From Hygrophila difformis (lineage: Eukaryota > Streptophyta > Magnoliopsida > Lamiales > Acanthaceae), in contig JAOANR010000006.1 in NCBI GenBank assembly GCA_030278955.1, positions 57,626,915 to 57,690,914 on the forward strand: a stretch of 64,000 nt of DNA. Direction: 5' to 3'. Positions 21,256 through 30,871 of this stretch are shown here, piece by piece; positions within the stretch are counted from its first letter, which is position 1, and each line of letters begins with the position of its first letter. Position numbers and translations under genes: made by a program. Below the pieces are notes generated by a model. The model worked only from the letters and a program-made list of their open reading frames with translations, was not told the origin of the DNA and did no database searches.

Positions 21256-23979
21256 TGAAACTTTTGACAATTTCGTCAACACGAGTATTTCTAAAATATC
21301 CCTGGTTAAAATTTATTAAATGAAAAGATTTATGAGTCATGGGACGGGGTTTAAGGATATATTTCACTTTTTATTACTCATGAGGGGAAACTTTGAGTTC
21401 ACACGACGCTATGGACCTCCCCGGCATGAAACTTTTGACAGTTTCGTGCCTTGAAGATCCTTGCCATGAAACTTTTGACAAGTTCCCACTACATGAGTAT
21501 TTTCTGAAAAATCATAATCCTGGTGTTCAATTTTATTTAATGAAACCAATTTATGAAGGCGGAGTTGGGATTAGGGATATATTTATAGGTTGTCACGTTT
21601 TTATTACTCGTGTTAAGAAACTGTGCCCCCGAAAGCGCACGGAGTCTAAAATTGCAGTAAAGTACCGGATCGTTCACTGGAGGATGTGCGATGGAAGCAG
21701 GGCCCACATCGTTTACTAAGATTATCCACTCGGTTACACGATTCAAGTTTGTGTTTGATTATAACCTACTTGACGGAATTTAAACTAGGCTATGAAAGCA
21801 ATTAAAATAAAGCAGATAAAATTATTCTACAAAGCGAATTAAATTTAATCTAAGAAAGCAATAAAAATAATTCTAAGAAAGCGATAAAATTAATCTAAGA
21901 AAGCAGATTTAAAATGAGACAAGGGACAGGAAGAACATAATAAAAATTGGACAAGATTCAGATGAAACACAATTAAACTTCCATTTTAATACGCAGATCT
22001 TAGCTTGGGATAATTCATCAGATAGCTAACTCTCATGCTCTCTATACCATGTTCCCTTTTAACAGACAGGTACTTACAGTAAGAGTTTACATGCTCTTAA
22101 GACAGTAAAATCTAAGATACCACAGACTCACAACTGCCCTCACACGGCCGTGTAGAGGCATGTTATTCATCTGTGGTGGACAAGCAACACCTGACAAATC
22201 ATTTATTGAAGTGGCAAGTACCGCTATCATTCCCCCGGTCACACCCAAAGATTCTAATCAAGCCCTGAACTATCCCTTAACTCTCAGTCCTAGTAGCAGT
22301 TACACAACTCTCAATACAACCGAGTGACCTCTAACGAAAGCATTTAAAAGAAAGCAGTTAAAAGAAAGCGGTAAAGAAAGCATATAAAATCCTATCACTC
22401 GGAGGTTTTTGAAAGTCTGACCCTGGTAGTAAAAGAAAGCCCCCAGTCAGAATAACCGGATGTGGATCAAGAATTCCCTATTCTCGGTGAACCGCTCGCA
22501 GTGTTCACTTCCCGTCGGGTGGTTATGAGATACAAACTAATGGAATAGTTCGTTCCGGATGCACTCACTCAGGACTCAAAAATAGGCATTGGCAGAAGAG
22601 GATAGCAGTTGAAAGGAACTCAACCATATCTTAGAAAATAACCAAGGCCTATGTATTGTTCCTTTAGAATTATCTATCACACCGTATTTGAATCCAAGTG
22701 GACCCCATCTCAGTGTGATATTTAATACCAGATTTCCAACACAAAGCAATTTTGGAAAATAATAGGTTTTGAAAAGCATTCCCTAAACAGGTACTAGACT
22801 CTCAATAAGAACACAGACCCTTTCAGTCTAGGTGAGACCTAATCACTGACTCTGCTTCTAATTTCCCAAAATCAACCCCCAGTCGGATATGAATTAGTCA
22901 TAACTGTGGAATTTATCCCTTACTAAGATCCGGATTTTATAAATGAATTTTTGTTGGAAATTTATTGTGAGACATCTGATTTAAATCAAGACTTCTATGT
23001 TCAAGGGAAGGATCCCAAAATAATATTGACCACAATATTTACATAATAATATCATGCATAATTTTATAAGGAAGTGTAAAATTAAATTAACCCAAAATAT
23101 AAGGTAGGTTTAGACAGAAGTTGGAACACAAAGATGAAATAGCCGGAGATGAGAAGAATTTTGGCTAAAGAGAGTGCCAGAAATAACTGGGGTGATCTGG
23201 ACTGCAAACATCTGCTATCCAGTTCCCAATTATTCCAGATGGAAAGATTTTTAGACAGAAAGAAATTCCAAGTGACGGTGACCACTGTCATTCAGCTCCC
23301 TCTTGTCTGTGAATGGAAGAAAAACCCACATATTTTCTTGCTGTAATAATTCTCAAATAATGTTGGTCGACATCATTTAATAATACTACAACTTGAATTC
23401 AGGTTTTGAAATTAAGATAAAGAGAATAAAACTGTATCCGGATAGGAATCAGCTGAGCAACTATTATAATCCCGGATGGACGAACCGCCAAGGCTTCCAC
23501 CGACCACTATCCAGACCATGCAAAATAACATCTAATAATTAATATACAGACCACGAGCTAGTTTATCCGTGTGGGAATACCCGCCAACATTAGTCTGTTA
23601 TATCTCTTACTAGCTGTTTCACACAACACAGGTAAAGACAAAATAAACAAAAGAAAATATTTTTGGATCATCTTGTATGAGAGACATTGGTTTCTCATGC
23701 AAGGGTATGGAATTAAATCCATAATTACTCTTTATGTCTAAATAATCACTCATTCCATAATTAAATAATTACAGTCCGGATTATATACTTAGATCATTAG
23801 AGTTTAATTTTTATTTTATTTTGTAGAAAAGTCTTTTAATGGAAAATTGAACAAAGTTCTTTATATCAAATTAATCATGGGTTGAGATCATTGGATTTCA
23901 ACCTCAAAATATTAATATAAAGGTTCAATTAATTAAATGAGGAAAATGGAGAAATGGAAAATTTGGCAAAAATGCCAAT

Positions 23980-24456
23980 TACGGCGCTAGGCGGATTTTA
24001 CGACGCTATCCTAGGATAGCGTCGTAGGTATAGCGCCGTAGTGGATTGGTGAAAGAGATGTGAAATTTTGGGGTTAAAGGGGTGTGTACGACGCTATACA
24101 CTAAATTACGGCGCTATACTAGGATAGCGCCGTAGGTGTAGCGTCGTAGGTGGTTTGAGAATATTGGGGAAGAAAGAAGTTTTTGGAAAAAGGAGAGATG
24201 CTACGGCGCTATACACTAAATGACGACGCTATCCTAGGATAGCGTCGTAGGTATAGCGTCGTAGGTGGGTTTTTACGAGAAATGAAGTATTTTGGGGTCC
24301 TACGACGCTGAACAAAAATTATGACGCTATCCGAGGATAGCGTCGTTGGTTTAGCGCCGTAAGGCAAATTTTTGTTTAAGTCTGGATAACTACGGCGCTA
24401 AACCTCACCTACGACGCTATCCAAGGATAGCGCCGTAGGGCGGTTAGCGTCGTAGC
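23980..24456. repeat. Two-tier palindrome array in A 5' LTR
   Basis: Second copy of the five-unit array, offset 8277 bp from 15703-16179. A few changes restore or break symmetry: for example GACGACGCTATCC near 24222 where the other LTR has GACGATGCTATCC, and ATGACGCTATCCGAGG near 24320 against ACGACGCTATCCTCGG. Confidence 0.92.
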
Positions 24457-24633
24457 TAGCCCAGAATGTTGTTGTTCGGGTGGTGCAATCTATGCGATTG
24501 CAAACCCTAAAATTGTTGGTCGGGTAATGCAATCTATGCGATTGCAAAACCCTATTTTAGTTTTTGAGTATGCTCAAACACAATAATATCATCCACATTC
24601 TAGATCTATTAAACTAAACTAAAAATAAAATAA

Positions 24634-24664
<31 letters not shown>

Positions 24665-25195
24665 TAAAAAGTAATAAAACCAACACTAAGCAAAAATAAA
24701 ATTTAAACTACCCTAATAAATCTAAAAAGGGATGAACATCTAGTGTTTATGCACTTATTAAAACTAAGAAAGCATTTAAAACCTAACTAAAATCAAAAGA
24801 AATAAAAGAAATAAATAGATAAGAAAGATCAAGTGAACAAAAATTACAAGACCAACACAGTGAGATATCCATGGATTTAAAATCCATAACAAGTTTTTGG
24901 AACCATTTTCTTGTATTGTTCACCAACATAAAGCAATAAATATTCAAGGATAACCCATTACTTGGGTATTCTCAAATGTTTCTACATTACAAAGCAATAA
25001 AATATGGAAATGGCTACTCTAAAATGTTCAAACTGCTATTTACTAAGCAATCTACAACTACAATTAACAAAAATAAAATTACAAGGCAAAAATTAAACTA
25101 AACTAAACTTGATTTTTGATTTTTTTGGAGCATCACAGCAGCATGGCTGCACTGTTCAAAAATTGGGAGCTACTGTTCAAAGAGAGTATAACAGT

Positions 25196-25203
25196 TATTT
25201 ATA
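25196..25203 (-). promoter_or_regulatory. TATA box, A 5' LTR
   Basis: Same TATAAATA motif in the transcribing (5') LTR of element A. It would drive the genomic RNA leftwards through 24456-23980 and the internal region. Confidence 0.6.
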
Positions 25204-25366
25204 GAGGCTGGAGTAAAAACCTAGGCCCAATAGGCCTGTTAACGGAGTGGGAGGGGGCAGGAGCTGGAGTCCCGAGAGGAAAAGACGAAAATGTTTACAC
25301 TGTGGGACTTTAGAGCCTGGGACCTTCCAAGTAATATGGCACATGGGGAAATTTAAATTTGAGGCT

Positions 25367-25539
25367 TACGGCGCTATACTACTATTACGACGCTATCCTC
25401 TTTTACGGCGCTATACTAGCGTCGTAGCTCTTTTGTATAGCGTCGTAGTGCTTGATTTTAGCATTTTAGCTCTTTTGTATAGCGTCGTAGCTCTTTTTTC
25501 TGTCTGGTATAGCGCCGTAACAGGTCTTTAGCGCCGTAG
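25367..25539. repeat. Half-site palindrome cluster in A 5' LTR
   Basis: Copy of 17090-17262 in the other LTR, lying upstream of the TATA box at 25203-25196 in the minus-strand direction. Confidence 0.88.
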
Positions 25540-26150
25540 TGTCTCTTTCTCAATCTGCTTTATTTTTCTCTTTCCTCTTTCTCTTTGTCTGTCTCGATCC
25601 CATATTTCTTTCTCTCCATTTTCTCTTTCTCTTTCCCCTTTCTTCTTCTCTTCTTCGTTCATTTCTTCTCTATCTTCCCAGTTTCTCAATCTCCTTCTTC
25701 CTCTTTCTTTTCTTGCTTCCTTGCTCGCTGGGTCGGAACTTGCGAGCTGTTGGAGACAGCAGCGGCGATGGCGAGTGGGAGAGCGGCGGCGAGCTGTGGT
25801 GGCTGAGGCGGCTGTCGGCGATGCTGGACTCGTCGGAGTTGGAGAGAGGCGACTGGTCCTGGTGGCGGCGGCCATGGTTGCCGAATCTGTTGAGGGCGAG
25901 CGGTGGCTCTAGGAAGACGGCGGCGGAGATGGGATGAGAAGGGATGGGGCTGTTGAGGGGTTGGGCGGAATAATTTTGGGGGTTTGTTGGGGCTGTAAAT
26001 GAAGGAGTGGCGGCGGCGTGCGGCGGAGTTGGTCGGAATTGGTGGAAAATGGGAGAGACGGAGGCGAGGGAAGCTGATGGTGGTGCTGCTCGGAGTGGAG
26101 ATGGTGGCTGGCCGCCGGCCGGCGGCGGCGGCGCCGGCGGCGAAGGCGGA

Positions 26151-26190
26151 AATTAGGGTTAGGGTTAGGGTTTGGGGTTAGGGTTTGGGC
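26151..26190. repeat. Telomere-like tract in A 5' LTR
   Basis: Copy of 17874-17913 in the other LTR, conserved. Confidence 0.75.
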
Positions 26191-26776
26191 CTTGGTGTAA
26201 TGGGCTTGAAGTGGGATTGGATTGGATTGGGCTTTGGTGTGGTGGTGTAATGGGCTTGGGGTTGGAGTTGGGCTTGAGAACAAATTGGATGGACTAATTT
26301 AAATTAAAACCTGCAATTAATTAAACTTGATTAGTGGACCCATAACACATAATAATATATATAAATCAAAATTACAAATATATAAATATAAATTATAACA
26401 CAGCATAATAGACATAAAAATTATAAATATACAAATCAGAATATAAAATAATATAGATAAGTATATTTATTCCACTTAATTATTTGGTTTGTGTTCTATT
26501 TAATGGACCCGTGTTCCACCGAACAAATACTACCAAACCATAATTATCAAATGGGATTTTTAATATTTTTATCATGTTTTTGGATTTTTTTAACATGAAT
26601 TTAATAAAAATAATAATATTTTTGTATTTTTCAATACCAGCTTATTATTTATACAAACTTGCAAAAATCTGTCAAATTCAACTGCTTTCTTATTTAAATA
26701 AGACCGGAATGCGATCAAATGTCCGTATTAGACACGGAAATAGATTGAAAATAATGGTCAATTTTGGCCATTATCA

Positions 26777-26781
26777 GGGTT
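26777..26781. other. Target site duplication of element A, right copy
   Basis: GGGTT, identical to 12965-12969. Together these fix element A at 12970-26776. Confidence 0.92.
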
Positions 26782-27168
26782 CCAAAAGCACAGAAGGGCC
26801 TGAATGGGGCAAAGATCAGTGGGGAAAGGTTCAAGGCTGAGAAGGATCAAGCGACGGAGGCTCGCATCAGACTAGGATTTACGGCAATGGGGTTCGAGGT
26901 GGCGATACCAAGCCAAATAGTCAGCGGAATCCGACGGCCAGTTAGTGAGCAAGGGAGTAAAAAGTTGAGAAGAAAATCAGGAGGCATACAAGGGTATGGA
27001 ATGATTCTAAAAAATGCGAGCAGTACACTCGTCAATTTCTTCAGGGATACCCAACGCACCAAGGGAATAAAAGCCTTCAGGAAGAAGACGAACTGCGGTA
27101 TGAGAGGCAGACGAACTCTCAATCTTAGTAATCTGGGACGAGGAAATAAGGATGGAACGCGGATCCAT
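26782..27168 (-). pseudogene. T1 antisense ORF, N-terminal part
   Basis: On the far side of element A the antisense gene resumes. An ATG at 27168-27166 opens a reading frame beginning MDPRSILISSSQ and including FYSLGALGIPEEIDECTARIF before a stop near 27007. The neighbouring frame stays open to about 26847, so a frameshift is likely. Residues such as LGIPEE fit the start of plant mobile domain proteins. This piece and 12964 form one gene split by element A, since the GGGTT target duplication (12965-12969 and 26777-26781) exactly brackets the insertion. Its 5' side faces the T1 3' LTR about 210 bp away. Confidence 0.6.
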
Positions 27169-27375
27169 TGGAGGAAGGAAAAGGGCAAGGGAGAAGGAAA
27201 ACACTTGGAAAAACAGAAGGAAGACAGTTTTCTCCAAGGTGAAGAAAAGAAACGACGTGAGTGAAGGCAATGATGAAAAGATTTTTCGGGAAAAGTGATA
27301 ACCGTCAAACAGAGATACTGGGTGAATTACTTGGGCTTTTTCCGAATGGAAATTCACCCAAGTAAGGATGGCATC
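27169..27375. other. T1 end of internal region, with hairpin
   Basis: Short non-coding segment before the 3' LTR. TGGGTGAATT (27319-27328) pairs with AATTCACCCA (27351-27360), giving a 10 bp stem with a 22-base loop just upstream of the LTR. I do not see a convincing polypurine tract directly before 27376; AAGTAAGGATGG is the nearest purine-rich run. Confidence 0.5.
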
Positions 27376-28038
27376 TGTTGTGGCCACCAAGGTAGTGGGT
27401 CGTGAAAGAGTAATTGGGCCACACTAATTGGGCCAAAAAGAACATGTGAGTATGATGGCCGCAGATATAATAGGGCCGATGATTGAGCCAAATGGAAGTC
27501 CAGTGGGAAAAGAAGAGCCTGGGGGAATAAGGACTTTCGGGACGAAGCAATCGGCCAGGAGTAACTGAGGATAGCCGAAAGAGGGAAATATAGAATCGGC
27601 TCTTGAGATCAGCCGAGGAGCGGTTATCAAGTAGCTCCGGCTATAAATAGGGGATGCCATACTCAGAATCAAGAGAGACCAATCCACCCCAAGATTCCTT
27701 TATACAATTTAATTCTTTGTATCTTTTACTGCTTTCTTTACAGCTTTCATTTACCAGCTTTCCTAGATTTTAGCCTAGTTGTTAGCGGTTACATTTCCAA
27801 GTCCACCATTGTTTCTCAACAACCGGTAGTTTGGTACTCATTTTTTTGGTTAATCAACCGTTGTTTCTTAACAACAGGTAGATTTTCCTTTGTATTCGAT
27901 TTTGCCATTGTTATTATAGTGAAATTCAGTCAAGTTTGGGCGCATTCTAACATTTTCGGACCCATAATCGGTCTGATTCTTTTCCGATAGCCTCTCTTGA
28001 GGAGAAAAAAAGGTCCTTGGCTCAATCGAAGCCAAACA
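27376..28038 (+). repeat. T1 3' LTR
   Basis: TGTTGTGGCCACC to GCCAAACA, collinear with 1681-2341 with scattered base changes. TATA box at 27642-27649. The next five bases (GACAA) are the candidate target duplication of CACAA at 1676-1680. Confidence 0.93.
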
Positions 28039-28810
28039 GACAATTAATAGAATGCTGTGGTTGTGGCATAAAAATATGAAGCTTTAATTGCCTGGATTTT
28101 TTGGGGAGGTGTGTATGGAAAAGATTATTTCCATTGTATTGAATTTTTCCATATGATGTTTTCCTCCATTTGAATATATTTATGCTAGATAATTTTACTA
28201 GTTTAGATTTAATTAAATTAAAACAAGAATTTTATGAATTTCATACAACATGATTTTAGTTTTATCTAGCATGATACGAATCAAATGAAAATAATTAAAT
28301 CAAAATAAGCATTTTATTAATTTCATACAACATGATTTTACTTTCATCTAGCATGATATGAATCCCACACAACATGAAAATAATTAAATACAATGCAAAA
28401 ATCTTAAATTAAATAAATAAAAAGAACTCATAATCTGAAAATTAAAACAAAAATTTAATAATTTTACATAGCATGATTTTACTTCCATCTAGCATGATAT
28501 GAATTCCATACAACATGAAAATGATTAAAACGTAGCGCAACAATCTTAAGTTAGATGAATAAAAAAGAACTCGTAATCTAAAAATCAAAACAAGCATTTT
28601 ATTAATTCCACATAGTATGTTTTTACTTCCTTATAACATAATTGAGTTCCACAAAGCATACAAATAATTAAACATAGTGCAGAAATATTTTATTGCTGAA
28701 CAACATAGTGCATAAATGTTAAATTAAATAAATAAATAAAATTGATAATATGATGATTGTCTTGAAGGAACATTTCCATCTTTATCTTAGCGTGAAAATC
28801 AAAATAAATA
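28039..28810. repeat. AT-rich flank with about 142 bp tandem repeats
   Basis: No gene seen. A unit with CATGATTTTACTTCCATCTAG and GCATGATATGAAT recurs at about 28250 (diverged), 28331, 28472 and 28614, with about 141-142 bp between the last three. Function unknown; this is the DNA between T1 and the MITE. Confidence 0.65.
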
Positions 28811-29070
28811 CTCCCTCCGTCCCACGTAACGTGTCCTGTTTGACTTTTTGACACTGTTCATGGTTCAGCTTTGACTTAATTTTCTTGCAAGTATATATTT
28901 GAAAAAAAATAGTCGAGTTCGGTCTTGTTAGAATCGTAGGATTATGTAGATTTTGAATATATATTTTACATAATTTTTCGTTGTATATATTTTGAGATAT
29001 TAACGATTGAAAAAGTGCATTGGATTGTGTGCAAAAGTCAAACAAGACAAGTTAAATTGGACAGAGGGAG
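28811..29070. mobile_element. Stowaway-type MITE
   Basis: 260 bp with terminal inverted repeats CTCCCTCCGTCCCA on the left and the matching GGACAGAGGGAG on the right, flanked by TA on both sides (28809-28810, 29071-29072). The CTCCCTCCGTCCC end is the classic Stowaway (Tc1/mariner-derived) terminus in plants. No coding capacity; it needs transposase from elsewhere. The small minus-strand ORF that overlaps it is not a gene. Confidence 0.93.
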
Positions 29071-29191
29071 TATTTGACTAGTTCCGCACAGGAAAGTTTT
29101 AATGATCATTAATCACATTAAATTGCCACCTATAATGAATATTTTTTTCATATTTAAGTATGATACCTATTTTTCAGTATATAGAAATTAT

Positions 29192-30871
29192 TGCAAGTGA
29201 ACGATATTGTATCAAGTAATGAACCGGTGAGTATACCGAGTCGATCCACAGGGAGTTAGAAGTATATTAATTCATACCTTGGCATATTAGATAGCATTTA
29301 AAGTATAATTCAGTCGAATGGTGAAATTATGTCGGATAGAAAAGACTAATTCCTAATTTGCATAAAACAACCAGAAACAAATTCTTTGGAAAATAAATCT
29401 ACAGCTAAACATATTCGAAGGTTGCATAACCCTGCTAATGTAGAACAAGATTGATGATAATGAATTCAATGACTTAAATATTCCAGCAACGGCCAGTTCC
29501 CATAGCACACAAATTACCAGAATTCTACAGCATATTTTCCATCTCCCGATGCGAAAATAATTCAAGTTAAAGATTAAATATTCGCTAACATTCCCATGTT
29601 TAAGCTATCAGCATAAATCTGCCTTCAACTTGGAAATTTAATCATTAAAGATTTTGGTTTTCATTCAATCAAATTTGTAAGGCACTCTGGATAAATAATA
29701 AATTTGGAAATAAGAAAGTAGACATGGCAACAAACACACGGATTAGAAAATCAGAAGCAAGTGACAGAAACATTTAGTACATGTTATCCACATCGATTCA
29801 ATATTGAGTTGTTCAAGAACATTAATCCTTAACCAAATTCTTGATCTTTCTCAAGATTCGAAAAATTCAATTAAGAAAAATGAATGGAATTCATCTCCCG
29901 ACATAATCCCATTATTAAAACTGCTCAGAGAAATTGAACATTTTCCCACGACAAGTACTAATGTCCTAGATGAACTGTCGTCTCCCGACATCCAGAACAT
30001 CGTTAAATATACAGAGGAATTCAATATCAATTCCCAAATCAATGTCAATACCAAAGTTCCAGAATTCATAAACGTTACAAAATAACGATAGTACTTCCTG
30101 GATGTGAACAACAACGTCATACTTCAAGTCCCAATCTCCAACTCCCATTTTCAATTGCAAGTATGTTGTGGTAGATTCCCGTCACCACTATAAAAATTCT
30201 AACCTAAGACTAAAAACGCAGCAACCTTCAAATCTGAAAAGTTTATTTACAGAGGCTGGGAAGAAGAACAAAGGTAGGGTTGCGATTTTGTACAAGATGT
30301 GTCGAAGGTGTGATGTCGGGTGTTATTCGATCTCCCGCTTCGCTCTTCTCTCCTCTCTTTGATGATATTGGGCCTGTTTTACTTGAGGAGTCGCGTCCGA
30401 TCTTTCAAAATCGTCAGCAGATTTGAATACCAAGTCAATAAAATTCAAATCTTCCAAATTGGGTAACTGTCAGACTTAGCACGATTTTGTGCCATCCCTC
30501 TAGTTTTGGCGCTCTCGATCAGTTTGTGCCAAACCTGTTCAGAGTCTTGAAAATTTTCCTTCAGCCAACTTTTAACTCTTACTTTTTTTGCTCACCTTTT
30601 ATCCTGCATTGCACATGAAATAAAGGCCTCATTAGTTCATGAATTAAATCCAACATTTTTTAATAATTTAGACATAATTTATCAGTAATAAATATGCTAA
30701 AATATGTACATAATTAAGCTAATTATCATAAATCCTAATATAATAGACACAAAACATAAAAACAAAGTAAAAGACAAATATTTACATAAAAATGGAAGGA
30801 TTTGAGCTTCAATATGCATGTTTTCCGGTGTAGATGAAGGCTAAAATCATAGCATCTTTCCGGTGCTATCA
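29192..30871 (-). repeat. Element D LTR (minus strand)
   Basis: Read on the minus strand it starts TGATAGCACCGGAAAG at 30871 and ends CGTTCACTTGCA at 29192. The TGTTGAT-like context with GAGGATG just before it (30872-30882) mirrors the polypurine-tract/3' LTR joint of elements A and B, so this is probably D's 3' LTR. Only this LTR is visible; the other end would lie beyond element B. The segment GTATACCGAGTCGATCCACAGGGAG near 29230 is of a kind common in plant LTR elements. Boundaries come from one copy plus end motifs, so they are tentative. Confidence 0.55.

Larger units (their letters stand above)
12970..26776 (-). mobile_element. A: non-autonomous Athila-related element with giant LTRs
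   Basis: A 13.8 kb minus-strand element with LTRs at 21256-26776 (5' in its own direction) and 12970-18500 (3'). The perfect 5 bp duplication, TG...CA ends and Athila-type primer site (21238-21255) prove an intact insertion. The internal region is only 2755 bp and holds no gag, protease, RT or integrase, so it must use proteins from a relative. Its LTR ends, primer site and 3' internal sequence are homologous to element B, while the LTR middle is unrelated. The two LTRs are about 99% alike by eye, so the insertion is recent. It lies inside T1's antisense gene. It fits the large-retrotransposon-derivative (LARD) class in being non-autonomous, but here most of the length is LTR rather than internal DNA. 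Confidence 0.9.
21256..26776 (-). repeat. Element A 5' LTR (5521 bp)
   Basis: Near-identical copy of 12970-18500, offset 8277 bp through most of its length. It has a few small indels, for example missing three bases in the GACAGAAGGGAC region near 21920 and a shortened stretch near 21655. Bounded inward by the primer site and outward by the GGGTT duplication. Confidence 0.93.
1681..28038 (+). mobile_element. T1: Tat-lineage Ty3/gypsy retrotransposon, host of nested element A
   Basis: The element is bounded by matching LTRs at 1681-2341 and 27376-28038. Its own length is about 12.5 kb once the 13.8 kb element A (12970-26776 plus one target copy) is set aside. Domain order on the plus strand is gag, protease, RT, RNase H, a second archaeal-type RNase H, integrase. 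An antisense ORF region with a plant mobile domain and a coiled coil lies between integrase and the 3' LTR. The second RNase H and antisense extra ORF are known marks of the Tat group of plant Ty3/gypsy elements. Flanking pentamers are CACAA and GACAA (4 of 5 match). LTRs differ by roughly 6% over the first 290 bp by eye, and every ORF is broken, so this is an old, dead copy. Confidence 0.9.

Noticed and set aside
12970..26776. Assembly duplication as the reason for the two 5.5 kb copies
   Set aside because: The copies differ by scattered substitutions and indels, face a primer site correctly, and are bracketed by an exact 5 bp target duplication, which an assembly error would not create.
28782..29045. 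Minus-strand 87-codon frame
   Set aside because: It overlaps the Stowaway MITE and includes its terminal sequence; MITEs do not code.
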